DNA of 37,809 bases, from NCBI GenBank assembly GCA_036702975.1, contig DATNPX010000035.1:1-37809 (forward strand), read 5' to 3'. Position numbers and translations under genes: made by a program. Origin of the DNA: DATNPX01 sp036702975. GTDB lineage: Bacteria; Cyanobacteriota; Vampirovibrionia; Obscuribacterales; Obscuribacteraceae. This document shows, in pieces, positions 24,082-32,570 of the stretch. Position 1 is the first letter of the stretch, and the number at the start of each line of letters is the position of its first letter. The notes below the pieces were generated by a model that saw only the letters and a program-made list of their open reading frames with translations, ran no database searches and had not been told where the DNA came from.

Positions 24082-24639
24082 TTATGCGATTTCCCAGTCG
24101 CCCCAGAAGACTGCTGACGAGATTCCGTCATAGCCGATTGGGTCAGGCATTCCTTTGATCTTCCCGCGACAGTAAAGCAGCTCTTTTGCCGCTTCATTGA
24201 TGCAGGTTAGGTATTCGGGTCTGACCGCAAGACGGTTTACAGTGCGAATGAATTTCCGCCAGCTTTCGCTGGCGAGTTCGTATCGATGCAGCAGTTGTTG
24301 CGTTTGCGCGATGCAGTGATGCACCTCCGCAATGTCCCATTCGTCGAGGTTGCCGGCGTTTAACCGGCATCGAATCTCGAGTGTGGACTGAAACAACTTG
24401 AGCGCGACGGAGAGAGACTCTTCGTCGCGGTACTGCATCAGAATCGAACCCACTCGCAGGCACGAAAAGGCATATTGCCCCTCCATGCCCATATTGTTCG
24501 ATGCCAGCATTCCTGCCAGCTCGAACAAACGCTGCGCCTCTCTCAGATCACCTTTGACTTCCGCTGAATGAGCCTGGACGTTGAGTCCTAGCCATTGACT
24601 GTGTGCTTCAGACATGTCCGAAAGTTCGATGTATGCCAT
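24082..24639 (-). CDS. TPR-like protein
   Basis: A 185-residue helical protein; helix pairs such as AHSAEVKGDLREAQRLFELAG, ALKLFQSTLEIRCRLN and HRYELASESWRKFIRTV have tetratricopeptide-like spacing. There is no signal peptide. AGGAG lies 10 nt upstream of the ATG at 24639. TPR proteins mediate protein contacts; the partner is unknown. It stands alone, with non-coding DNA on both sides. Confidence 0.55.
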   Translation of the reverse strand: MAYIELSDMSEAHSQWLGLNVQAHSAEVKGDLREAQRLFELAGMLASNNMGMEGQYAFSCLRVGSILMQYRDEESLSVALKLFQSTLEIRCRLNAGNLDEWDIAEVHHCIAQTQQLLHRYELASESWRKFIRTVNRLAVRPEYLTCINEAAKELLYCRGKIKGMPDPIGYDGISSAVFWGDWEIA

Positions 24640-24860
24640 GTTGCTTTTGCTCCTGTTTGCGCATGACCCGCGCAGACAGAACGTGTTGAATGAGGTTGCC
24701 GTATGTGAAATGCAACGCCTTCAACTTCCTTTGGGCGTCACACTTCGGGCTTTTTGACGGTATCGCTTGCGCTGCCGTCGCCCACCGTTCTTGTCTACGA
24801 CAAGGGTGTCGTAATTAGGCGGGCACCCACGTTTTTTTCAAAAAATTTCCGCCCAAAAAA

Positions 24861-24884
24861 GTTAGCGTCTGGTGACGCTATACT
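24861..24884 (+). promoter_or_regulatory. Hairpin and -10-like element before exported-protein gene
   Basis: TAGCGTC-TGGT-GACGCTA is a perfect inverted repeat at 24863-24880 that runs into TATACT (24879-24884), a plausible -10 element 28 nt upstream of the ATG at 24913. No clear -35 is visible. A repressor site overlapping a promoter is one reading. Confidence 0.3.
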
Positions 24885-24912
24885 GACCGAACAACCCCCT
24901 CCCAGGTGTCTC

Positions 24913-25353
24913 ATGCAACGCAAATTATGTTTCGCCTTCCTCGCAGCGATGAGTCTGTTTGCACCTGCGCTTGCCAGTGAATCTCAAGTGCAAAAGGTTT
25001 TCAAACAAATTGAAATCAACGCGAAGAAAAACAAGTTGTCGAGAGACAACGCAAGCGCGGTCAAGGGAGGCAAAGAAGAAAAAGCCTTGGTTTACCAGCT
25101 GAACGGAACCACTGATCTACTCCAGTTAATTCGCTTGTGCTCCCAGAAGCGAAAGCATTTGCCGGGAACCGAACAGCAACACGAGGCGGAGCACGATTAT
25201 TTTATGGACTGCGAACAATTTGCCATACGCAAAATTGGCGCAATTGGGACACCACAAGCAGCTAAAGCTCTCGATCGAGTTGAAAAATTAGAATCGGGCA
25301 ACGCCACCGTCATGGAAGTAATTACAGAAGCAAGAGAGAAGTGCCGGCACTGA
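24913..25353 (+). CDS. Small exported protein
   Basis: 146 residues from the ATG at 24913, which begins a clear signal peptide (MQRKLCFAFLAAMSLFAPALAS). The mature part is helical and charged, with two cysteines (IRLCSQKRKH and YFMDCEQFAIRK) and a HEAT-like end (AIGTPQAAKALDRVEKLE). Likely periplasmic. It converges on the YkuD-like gene with no gap between the stop codons. A role as inhibitor of that enzyme is possible by analogy with periplasmic immunity proteins but is inference. Confidence 0.65.
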   Translation: MQRKLCFAFLAAMSLFAPALASESQVQKVFKQIEINAKKNKLSRDNASAVKGGKEEKALVYQLNGTTDLLQLIRLCSQKRKHLPGTEQQHEAEHDYFMDCEQFAIRKIGAIGTPQAAKALDRVEKLESGNATVMEVITEAREKCRH

Positions 25354-26064
25354 TTATTTGACGTGCAACTTGCCTCTATACGTGCTGTTTTTATAATCAA
25401 GAGGCGAGGTTGAATTGAGAAATTCCTTGAATTGCTCATACTTGGTGCTGTGCGGATAAATCGCGTTACCTTCTTGCGCTTCGGAAGGTGAAGTTACGCA
25501 GCCGTTGCTTCTTAGACCAGTGTGAAAATTGAATCCACCGCGTCCGTTCGCCATCTTCTCGTAGCTGTAGCCGCCCTTGCCATCGTCTCCGTAAAGCTTG
25601 TACCAATCGTTATCGCCGCCTGGATGCTCCTGTGCCGCCTCTTTCGGTACGTACATGTCACCAATCAAATAGTCGCCCTGCGGAATCGGTCCGTGATTTT
25701 CGAGATTATCGAAGCGTCCATCTGCGCCCTGTCCTCCGTCATATCCGGCGCCGTAAATGTCATTTCCGGAAAAAACTCGCAGTTTAAACACTTCGCCTTT
25801 TTTGTGATGAGCATTGCCGTCTAATTCAGTCACTGTCAACATTCCGGCTTTGCGGTCCATCACTGCATCCACCTTGGCGATGAGTGGTTTTGAATCGTCG
25901 AAGAGTTCAAGGTTGCCGAAACTTGTTGGCAGTTCAGCGCTGTTTGCACCAAGATTGCTCATTGATTCTTTTGTCCACGCATTTGCCGCAATCCTTGAGG
26001 CTGCACACTGAACGCTCTCAAATTTTTGAATTGTCATTTCAGCTGTTTCTGGATTAACTGGCAT
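25354..26064 (-). CDS. L,D-transpeptidase-like (YkuD/Tlde1-type) enzyme
   Basis: A 236-residue protein. The C-terminal half carries the catalytic motif of L,D-transpeptidase-fold enzymes: GFNFHTGLRSNGCVTSP, with His and Cys in the H...S-x-G-C arrangement. Before it, GPIPQGDYLIGDMYVP matches the GPIP-x-G strand typical of DUF2778/Tlde1. There is no signal peptide, so it may be delivered by a secretion system, as Tlde1 effectors are, or act on lysis. GAGGG precedes the ATG. Convergent with a small exported-protein gene. Confidence 0.65.
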   Translation of the reverse strand: MPVNPETAEMTIQKFESVQCAASRIAANAWTKESMSNLGANSAELPTSFGNLELFDDSKPLIAKVDAVMDRKAGMLTVTELDGNAHHKKGEVFKLRVFSGNDIYGAGYDGGQGADGRFDNLENHGPIPQGDYLIGDMYVPKEAAQEHPGGDNDWYKLYGDDGKGGYSYEKMANGRGGFNFHTGLRSNGCVTSPSEAQEGNAIYPHSTKYEQFKEFLNSTSPLDYKNSTYRGKLHVK

Positions 26065-26151
26065 TGCGGCGCCCTCGTTTTGTTGACGAGGAGATTAAAA
26101 CAATAAGTTCTGGCAAGCCGTTGGCAAAAATCGCGGTTTTATTAGAAATTG

Positions 26152-26853
26152 CTATGTCGGTTTCAACCGTTGCTTCCGGTCAACGACTATGCCGAGAAGA
26201 TAGCTCGCATGGATAATCAGGGCCGCCGCTGACTCGGCGTCCATTTGAACGTTACGGTGTCCGGTGGAGTTTCTGAAAACTTTAAACGCACCGGCGAAAA
26301 CGAATCTCAGACCTTCTTCTTCATTCGCGTCGGCGTCTTTATCGAATAAAGGTCCACCAGCTTTGAAGGCCTCCATCATCAAAGCCGCCCCGACACCCGA
26401 CAGTCCGGATGCGTCTCGAACAGCAATTTCCACTTCTTTGAAGGCATCGAATACCGCGGTGTCGAACTTACCAGCGAAAAAACTAGATGAGACTGCTTGC
26501 GCGATCGTCGGGTGAAGAAACCGTTTAGGCAGAATCTCCCGGTGACCAAGCGTTAAAACATCTTTCGGATTTTGTAGTAACTGTGCTCTGCGACTCAATC
26601 GCATCCAACCGTTATAACCATCGCCCGGATCGTAAATACATAGACCTTCGCTATACATCCACCCGAAGGCCTCCATTATCGCGATCAAGAACTCGTATCT
26701 TTGAGGGTGATTGCTGTGGCGCTCTCCCAAGGAAAGACAAATATTGTGCGGATGGAATTTGTCTTGTCCTGATTTTAGACTTTGCACGATGTAGCCTGCG
26801 AGTTCTTCAGCAGGCAAGTTTATTGCTATTTCCGGGCTGATCGAAAGGTTCAT
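26152..26853 (-). CDS. TIGR02391/Ymh-family HEPN protein
   Basis: A 233-residue protein. The C-terminal half matches the Hypoth_Ymh (TIGR02391) family: RFLHPTIAQAVSSSFFAGKF, TAVFDAFKEVEIAVRDASG, GAALMMEAF, then EEEGLRFVFAGAFKVFRNSTGHRNV. The last part contains the HEPN RNase motif RNxxxH (RNSTGH). The N-terminal 100 residues form a different domain, perhaps a winged helix. Likely an RNase toxin or defence effector (family knowledge). It starts 65 bp after the end of the second copy of the unknown duplicated family, on the same strand. Confidence 0.7.
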   Translation of the reverse strand: MNLSISPEIAINLPAEELAGYIVQSLKSGQDKFHPHNICLSLGERHSNHPQRYEFLIAIMEAFGWMYSEGLCIYDPGDGYNGWMRLSRRAQLLQNPKDVLTLGHREILPKRFLHPTIAQAVSSSFFAGKFDTAVFDAFKEVEIAVRDASGLSGVGAALMMEAFKAGGPLFDKDADANEEEGLRFVFAGAFKVFRNSTGHRNVQMDAESAAALIIHASYLLGIVVDRKQRLKPT

Positions 26854-26918
26854 CTAGTTTCGCACCAAAGCACGTTTGAGCCTCATTGTTTCAGAAACAG
26901 CTCCGGCCGTCGAGCAGA

Positions 26919-27960
26919 TCAGCTTCCTGCCAACGCCTTTACCCACCCGTTCAAGATTCGCACCAGATGGTCGCTGTGCAGCGAGCCCGGTGGCACCTCG
27001 TACAACGCGTGCTCGAAATCGATTCGCGTTCCAATCTCGCTGCCCTCAAAAGTGAACGTACTTGAAAGTTCGCGTTCCGCATTTGCGTACCATGGAAGGT
27101 CTTCATGCCAGCGGCAAACCGCAGTGATGGTGCAGGTTTCGGGATTCTGCTTTCACACTGAAGCGAAATGCGCCAAGTGGTTTTTGCAAGATCTGATAGA
27201 CGTCTCCGAAAATCTGCATCAAGTCTTTTTGCGTGTGGAACGAGCCCTGACGCGCCTCCAGCGCCTTCTTTTTGTCAGCGCTGTTTTTTGCTTCGCGGTG
27301 AATATTGCCAATCAATTCGAACAAGCCGGTGGCAAATCCTTTGCCTGCATCGACTGCGTTTTTTATCGATTGCGCCTGTCTTTCGGCCTTATCGTGTTCA
27401 GCGATTTCTTGCAATCGTTTGGCCCGAAAGGCTGTTACCTCGAGCTCCAGCCGAATTCCCGGTTCATCGACACGCGACCAGTCGCCGGTCTTTTCGACGC
27501 TTCCACTGACCGTCAACGTGAAGCTCGCGGATTCAGCAAGCGATCGATCTTTCTCTACGTGCTTGCTAATTTCTTCGGGCAAGTCAATTGGTCGTTTGAA
27601 ATGCACCGGACCGTAAACTGCCTGAAACTCAAGCTGTCGCCATGTTTCAAGTGCCGCTGGTCCGTCATACACGCATAGCCTGAATGACAGAATTTCGTTT
27701 GTCACGGCGCTGCGCTCGATAACTTCGTGCAAGTTGCCGTCAATGCCGCCAAGCGGCATGAAGTTCGGCCTATACATCATGCGCGGAGTCAGTCCCTGAC
27801 CGTTAGTATCGATAACAAGATCCAGCCGTTTCGGATTGGTATTGTGTATGACCACATGTCTGAGCGGCGCGGCAAATGCCGGTTTCAGGCTAACAAACCA
27901 AGCAAACCTGCCTTCTTCAAAAGTCTCATCGTTTCTTCGATAGAGTTTGCTGTTAGCCAT
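26919..27960 (-). pseudogene. Frameshifted paralogue of the unrecognised 351-aa protein
   Basis: From the ATG at 27960 the frame runs to a stop at 27103, giving EEGRFAWFVSLKPAFAAPLR, FRLCVYDGPAALETWRQLEF, VEKTGDWSRVDEP and LMQIFGDVYQILQKPLG, all close to the copy at 21318-22373. The last homologous part lies in the next frame: ETCTITAVCRWHEDLPWY, then IDFEHALYEVPPGSLHSDH and ending VKALAGS at 26919. The break is at GGG 27141-27143; one base fewer restores the frame. Either a recent mutation or an assembly error. If intact it would be about 347 residues. Confidence 0.75.
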
Positions 27961-28158
27961 GGGCACCACCGGCGGTTCTTATTTGTGTTATCTTAATTCA
28001 AAAACTCACCATCAGCGGCGCCCCTTCATGGTTTAGTCGCTCGTGTGTTGATCGCTTAGTGAATTTTCTATGATGGCATTTAGTAAGTTTTCGACGAGAA
28101 AAAGGAAAAGATGGTTTGATGAACAGGCGCGAATCAGTCAAGGAGGTATGCGAAAGCG

Positions 28159-28728
28159 ATGCGGTTTATCTTATCTAGCTCGATATCTGCCGTGCTGCTA
28201 ACAACGTCACTGCAAGTTACTGCTGCCGACTTAAGTCAAGATCTGTATGTAGACCGGCTTTGTCGCGATTTCACAAAAATTGGGACCGCGCGTACGTACG
28301 ATAAAAACGGTGCTGGTCTCGTCGATGAATCCGGCTTTTCTAGCTTCGAAATGCAACATGGCGAGAAACTCAAGAAACAGATCGAAGCGGAACAACTAGC
28401 CCGCTCTAAAAAATTTCCGCAGTCGTGCAAAGCCCTATCGCAGCTGATTTTAGCCTCCGCGGAAAACGATACTGCTGTTCGACTTTATCTCGATCGAGCC
28501 GTTGTCCGCGCTGATATGTTCGATATAAGTGGAGCCCTTCAGGACTGCGATAAAGCCATTTCGCTCGATAATCCGGCAAACAAATGGCGAGGCTTGTGGC
28601 TCAAATCGTTGATACTCAAAGATGCTAATCGCACATTGGAAAGTTTGAAGACGCTGAATTTAGCTGTTACCGCAGCAAAAGATTGGCCTGCAAATGATGT
28701 TTTTGTTCGTGAGCTGCGACGACAATAA
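28159..28728 (+). CDS. Exported TPR-like protein
   Basis: 189 residues with a signal peptide (MRFILSSSISAVLLTTSLQVTA) and a mature helical domain in which ALSQLILASAENDTAVRLYLDRAVV and SGALQDCDKAISLD have TPR spacing. Three cysteines (RLCRDF, SCKALS, DCDKAI) could form a disulfide. AGGAGG lies 12 nt before the ATG, slightly long. Likely a periplasmic protein-binding factor; no partner evident. Confidence 0.6.
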   Translation: MRFILSSSISAVLLTTSLQVTAADLSQDLYVDRLCRDFTKIGTARTYDKNGAGLVDESGFSSFEMQHGEKLKKQIEAEQLARSKKFPQSCKALSQLILASAENDTAVRLYLDRAVVRADMFDISGALQDCDKAISLDNPANKWRGLWLKSLILKDANRTLESLKTLNLAVTAAKDWPANDVFVRELRRQ

Positions 28729-29009
28729 ATCGTCAAATCTTGATTTAACCAGACAAGTTAAAAGGGGACTAGTCCTCCCACCCAGTGCGATCCAGATGGC
28801 AAAGTGCTCCGGCGGGAACAACTTGCTGTTCAAGCTATTCCCGCCACGGCAGACAAACTTCGCAAGCAAGATGGGTGACCCATCATGGTGGCGCACGAAG
28901 AATTTCATTCACCGTTTGGGTTTTGCCAACCGGATGCCAAATTTCGCTGGTTTAATGACCGCATCAATCAAGGGGCGCGTGGATTGTGGGCGAAGCGGTA
29001 GAGAACAAA
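28729..29009. repeat. Non-coding element with inverted repeat, related to 23821
   Basis: 281 bp between two plus-strand genes. AGATGGC-N3-GTGCTCCGGCGGGAACAACTTG at 28794-28825 is near identical to 23821-23852. GGCGGGAA (28811-28818) pairs with TTCCCGCC (28838-28845). The plus frame across it reads GGNNLLFKLFPPRQTNF and SWWRTKNF; I recall such peptides in conceptual translations of repeated intergenic DNA (for example DUF1589 in Planctomycetes), from memory only. I regard it as repetitive non-coding DNA. Confidence 0.4.
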
Positions 29010-30116
29010 ATGGAAGCTAGAGCGGTCGCTTCGACCGGCTCCGCTGCCGTTTCTCAAACCAACAACGATATGCGCGATAGCGCCTATATTTTCGCTTACA
29101 AGTGCGGCGACAGAGATTCACTCACAATCGATTGCGGTTCGATGGATTCTCTTTACGGCAACACACAGCTACTCGCGCAAGCCGCGCCCGAAAGAATACA
29201 AGCTCCAATCGCCGCTGGTGAACGCAAACACTATGCTCACGGTCAAAACGACATCGCGGGCAGACTCAAAGAATGGTTGTGGAACGACGCCGGCAATGAC
29301 ATAGCAAATGCTCTCCAAGCTTCTGCAAACGCTGTAAGCGCGTTCGGAAAGGGTATCAATGACGGCATTGCATCTGTATCTAAATCTGCTCATGACACAT
29401 TTGAGAAGACCACAAAGAGCATCGAAATCACCGCTTCAAACGCGCAGAAAGCTGTTTACGAAGGCGGCGCTGAAGCAGTTGTCCGTTCGTTCGAAACCGG
29501 AAATCGCATCACCCACGGTGTAGATTTAAAAACGTGCGCAGCCGCCGCCAAGACTTTTGGTTTAGATAAATTGGGCGTTGACAATGATGTTATCGCCGCT
29601 ATCGTTTGGAATGAGCAACTGCATTTGAAGCCGACCGATGGAGTGCAAGATGCCATGGCGTCACTAGGAATGCAACAAAGACCGTTTGAATCAATTGGTC
29701 CCGGACAAATTCAAATTCAGAATCTGGAAGCACTCGCTCAGCGCTATCCAATGCTTCGTGTGCTCGGCGATGATGCTCGGAAAGCTGCCGTTGACCCGCT
29801 GACGGCGCCCTATTTTGTCGCGGCATATCTTGCAAATGAAGCACATGCAATTGCAGCGTACAATGAGCAGCATCCAAATCAGAAGGCTATCCCGATCACT
29901 GCAGAAACGCTTGCATACCGCTACAATGCGGATGTCTACAGCAACGATAAAGGCGAGTTACGTTCACTTTCATACTGGGAAAAAGCTCACATCGGTGACG
30001 TCCACGGATGGCACAAAGTAAATTTCCCCACAGCTGGTGTAACCGAAGCTTCCCATCACGTACAGAAAGTAATGTCAGCATTCACTGAAGTAAAAAAGAT
30101 GCCCCATGCAAAATGA
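29010..30116 (+). CDS. Lysozyme-like protein with long N-terminal region
   Basis: 368 residues from the ATG at 29010 (a GTG at 28986 is in frame). Residues about 190-310 resemble a lysozyme/lytic transglycosylase fold: VDNDVIAAIVWNEQLHL (candidate catalytic Glu), then FESIGPGQIQIQNLEALAQR, the GPGQI pattern, then FVAAYLANEAHAIAAYNE and TLAYRYNAD. The N-terminal 180 residues are Ala/Asn-rich and helical (ANALQASANAVSAFGKGIN, SKSAHDTFEKTTKSIE). There is no signal peptide. It may cut glycan strands. The stop overlaps the start of a small membrane protein gene by 11 bp. Confidence 0.6.
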   Translation: MEARAVASTGSAAVSQTNNDMRDSAYIFAYKCGDRDSLTIDCGSMDSLYGNTQLLAQAAPERIQAPIAAGERKHYAHGQNDIAGRLKEWLWNDAGNDIANALQASANAVSAFGKGINDGIASVSKSAHDTFEKTTKSIEITASNAQKAVYEGGAEAVVRSFETGNRITHGVDLKTCAAAAKTFGLDKLGVDNDVIAAIVWNEQLHLKPTDGVQDAMASLGMQQRPFESIGPGQIQIQNLEALAQRYPMLRVLGDDARKAAVDPLTAPYFVAAYLANEAHAIAAYNEQHPNQKAIPITAETLAYRYNADVYSNDKGELRSLSYWEKAHIGDVHGWHKVNFPTAGVTEASHHVQKVMSAFTEVKKMPHAK

Positions 30117-30435
30117 TGTCCCGATTCAAAAGACTACCTGGAAAGCCCAGTGTCTCTGGCTCTTAGTCTGGTGTGCTTCCTTGTTTGTCATCGGCGGTTT
30201 CGGGTCTTCTCTTGGTGAAGAGCAAGACTACCTGCGCTGGGTGCGTCCCGAACAACCTTATAAACAAAGCGACGCCGACGCGCTGAAGCGCGACGCTTTC
30301 CTGCTTGGTGGTGCGATTTTCGTCCCAATCGGTATCGTTGGTTGGGCAATATGTTTTGGAATAAGCAAACAGCTTCAAAAACGTAAAACAAAAGCAACGC
30401 CGCTTGAACAGTCTGACAGCTCCCTTGACACTTAA
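30106..30435 (+). CDS. Two-helix membrane protein overlapping the lysozyme-like gene
   Basis: A 109-residue protein, ATG at 30106, overlapping the upstream stop by 11 bp. Two hydrophobic helices at about residues 15-34 (LWLLVWCASLFVIGGFGSS) and 67-86 (LLGGAIFVPIGIVGWAICFG) flank a polar loop; the tail is basic. The coupling to a murein-cutting enzyme suggests a holin-like, exporter or inhibitor role, all inference. Confidence 0.6.
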   Translation: MQNDVPIQKTTWKAQCLWLLVWCASLFVIGGFGSSLGEEQDYLRWVRPEQPYKQSDADALKRDAFLLGGAIFVPIGIVGWAICFGISKQLQKRKTKATPLEQSDSSLDT

Positions 30436-30831
30436 TCTTTTTCAGCTGCGACTAACGTTTGTCGCCAACAATAGCGACAAGCGCGAAAATCGGTTCAAAT
30501 CATCAAGGTGCACTTCCGATCACAATCGGAATTCTCGTTGACGCAAGCGTCCCGGCGCCCATGTCGAACTCGATGTCCATGTAGGTGTTTTCGAAATGCT
30601 GAAAGTTCATCGGTATCATGAAGTTTTCCAGCTTCACGAAAGCCCGGTCTAGTTAAGTTTGCCAACGCCTTCAACTGGCTATTAATAATGCGCGCGATAA
30701 ACTTTGCGCTTCTCTTCCGAAACCACTTGCACCGCCGTTGGTGGCATTGCCGCAATTCCGTAATTTTACTTCAGTGCAAGTGAGCGCTTATCGAGTCTAG
30801 CCTTGAAGCTAATCAAAACTTCGACTACGGA
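30436..30831. other. Stretch without a supported gene
   Basis: About 400 bp. Short protein-like segments occur in different plus frames (GALPITIGILVDASVPAPM; LDVHVGVFEMLKVHRYHEV; LQLAINNARDKLCASLPKP) but are separated by stops, so it may be a decayed gene. I could not assign it. Confidence 0.3.
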
Positions 30832-31030
30832 ACCTGCGGCGCATTTTTTTACTATCCGCACACACCGCTACGCGCGACTTCGTCGCACTGCGCTGGACAT
30901 CGTCGTCCTCTCCCCCGGCTCTTTTGAGGGTATCACCAAAATCTTTGCTATCAACACCAAGCCCTGCGGGTCGCTACGCGAGTATTGACAGCAAACCTTT
31001 TGGCGATGGCCCAGAGAGAGCCGGCGAAGA
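30832..31030 (+). repeat. 199-bp leader element, copy 1
   Basis: About 95% identical to 35512-35710 by reading (ten differences), exactly 4680 bp apart, each ending about 25 bp before the start codon of an unrelated small gene. It contains a long imperfect hairpin, 30915-31024: CCGGCTCT/AGAGCCGG, ATC/GAT, CCAAAA/TTTTGG, TTTGCT/AGCAAA and TCAA/TTGA stack in order with small mismatches. TTGACA (30985-30990) lies in the 3' arm. The apex includes GCTACGCG. A smaller hairpin GCGAC-TTC-GTCGC precedes it. Confidence 0.75.
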
Positions 31031-31056
31031 GCGCCGAAGACAAAGAGGTATACGTC

Positions 31057-31272
31057 ATGAATTCCACTAAAGTTTTCGCTTTCAGATACAGCACCATCAT
31101 TGCAAATGCACGCTGTCACGTACTTGAACGCAAAATGTTCAGCATAGGCGGTGACGGCTTCGGAACCGTTTCGCAAATGTACTGCAGTCACGGAGCACGA
31201 ACTGGCGCTTGCGACCAATGCCCTGAATACGAATTGGAAATCAATGGCGATAGTGAGTGCTTTGAGAACTGA
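31057..31272 (+). CDS. Small Cys-rich protein, 71 aa
   Basis: ATG at 31057 with GAGG 8 nt upstream, just after the repeated 199-bp leader. The product begins MNSTKVFAFRYSTIIANARCH and ends with HGARTGACDQCPEYELEING and DSECFEN; the cysteines CSH, CDQC and C suggest metal binding. Family unknown. A hairpin terminator follows. Confidence 0.6.
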   Translation: MNSTKVFAFRYSTIIANARCHVLERKMFSIGGDGFGTVSQMYCSHGARTGACDQCPEYELEINGDSECFEN

Positions 31273-31284
31273 AGCGATCTTGAT

Positions 31285-31320
31285 AGCGAGGGAGTCGCAA
31301 GGCTCTCTCGCTGTCTTCTC
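31285..31320 (+). terminator. Stem-loop after the 71-aa gene
   Basis: AGCGAGGGAG (31285-31294) pairs with CTCTCTCGCT (31303-31312), one wobble, loop of 8 nt, followed by GTCTTCTCC. T-tract is poor, but position 12 bp after the stop favours termination. Confidence 0.6.
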
Positions 31321-31434
31321 CGTTCTGTTCACCTCTAGATGCCTTGCTTTTCTTGTGGATCGTTGCCAACACTATTTCAAGCAAAGAAAAACACCGCCCA
31401 GAGTGAGCAGTGTTTGTTTCAATTCAGTTTTGTT

Positions 31435-31866
31435 TTAGTGCAGACTCTTCTTCAACGTGCGCGCTGCTTCATGGGTGCGCTCTTGCTTCGGCAGCAAGTC
31501 TTTCTGGATGTACTCCCGAATTGCCTGGTCATCACATTTGGTCAATTCGTCTTTGTAGGCTTTGAGACCGTGGTCTTCGCCTTCTTCGATGTTATCGATT
31601 GCGGCTGTTTCGCCCATGATGTCGGCTGCGCCTTGTACGAACTTGGCGAAGACGCCCCAGCCGCCCGATGATTCAGATGGTTGACCGCCGAGGCTAGCGA
31701 CTTTATCACGGATATCCGAGACACGTTTCTGGTGGCAGCCGAGAGACTCAGTTAGAGTCGTCTTCAAGGTCGGTGCCTCGACTTTTTTCAGGGCTTGGGT
31801 GTAAGTTTCCACGGCGGAAATTTCTCCGCGTAGAAGACCGTTTAAGGACTCGATCGCATTTGACAT
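31435..31866 (-). CDS. Ferritin-like four-helix protein (DUF2383/PA2169 type)
   Basis: 143 residues from the ATG at 31866 (MSNAIESLNGLLRGE), with GGAG upstream. Sequence matches the PA2169/DUF2383 family: LNGLLRGEISAVETYTQALKK, SLGCHQKRVSDIRDKVASLGG, then EEGEDHGLKAYKDEL and DLLPKQERTHEAARTLKKS. The Glu and His residues in paired helices resemble ferritin-like diiron ligands, though metal binding is not established. Often linked to stress or envelope. Convergent with the 71-residue gene. Confidence 0.75.
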   Translation of the reverse strand: MSNAIESLNGLLRGEISAVETYTQALKKVEAPTLKTTLTESLGCHQKRVSDIRDKVASLGGQPSESSGGWGVFAKFVQGAADIMGETAAIDNIEEGEDHGLKAYKDELTKCDDQAIREYIQKDLLPKQERTHEAARTLKKSLH

Positions 31867-32435
31867 ATTTCTGGACTCCCTCATAGCTTTACTTCGCGAG
31901 CACTTGCTGCGCGATGACAAATCGGCTAAACACCCGCTGGGTCACATTTGCAATCCCGCAAATGATTTGTGCGCCGCTTCGCAAGTGAGGACGGCAATCA
32001 CTGCCGAAAGTTCAATTTCAATTGCAAACTGTTTCTGAGATAAGCACGTTTTGCGCCGCAAAGTTCAGCTTGCGTCACTGCAAAATAGTTGCGATTGAGA
32101 CCGCCTGCCCCGCAGTGGGTCCGCGCGCAAATGGTCAACCTGACGACCTCGCGGCAGCTTACATGCCCGGCGATAAGCCTAGCTCGAACACCCGTCGTCA
32201 AGGCAAACCGCTACGCGGCGCTGACGCGACCTTGACGATGGGGCCCGAGTTCTTCGCCGTTCCGGCATGTGCGGCAAGTGCGCTGGCCGCGCACTGGGCG
32301 CGTGTGAATGCTCACTTGCCAGGACGATAGCCAGATCCCTCAGCGACATTTAGCCGGCGATGTTTTGCTGAAACGCCCTGGCGTGCTGATGGCTGTGGCG
32401 CGCCACCTGGGCTCCTTCCCGCTCGCTTTTAGCTT
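31867..32435. other. Non-coding stretch with inverted repeats
   Basis: About 570 bp with no credible gene. TCGTCAAGG (32195-32203) pairs perfectly with CCTTGACGA (32230-32238); the loop contains GCTACGCG, as in the 199-bp leaders, and the 3' arm contains TTGACG. It precedes the 91-nt hairpin element at 32436. Confidence 0.45.
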
Positions 32436-32526
32436 ACGGGGGCAGCACCACCGCGCGTCAAGCGCGTGGAATGTCTTCGTTCAATTCAGGTGCAATGAAG
32501 CGCTTGACGCCCAGAGCCGCCCCCGT
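32436..32526 (+). repeat. 91-nt double-stem element, copy 1
   Basis: Outer arms ACGGGGGCAGC (32436-32446) and GCCGCCCCCGT (32516-32526) pair with one mismatch; inner arms GCGTCAAGCGC (32455-32465) and GCGCTTGACGC (32500-32510) are perfect. A copy of equal length lies at 36097-36187. Both end about 45 bp before a start codon (DUF2958 here, radC there). The 3' arm contains TTGACG. Confidence 0.75.
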
Positions 32527-32570
32527 GCCCCCGATGCGGCGTAGAAGCCGTACTGATTGGAGGTCACAAG

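Noticed and set aside
26782..27678. 298-aa plus-strand open frame
   Set aside because: Antisense of the frameshifted paralogue at 26919-27960, whose homology to 21318-22373 fixes the coding strand.
32022..32544. Open frames of 78-102 aa in the gap before DUF2958
   Set aside because: They cross the inverted repeats and the 91-nt element, and look like translations of structured DNA.
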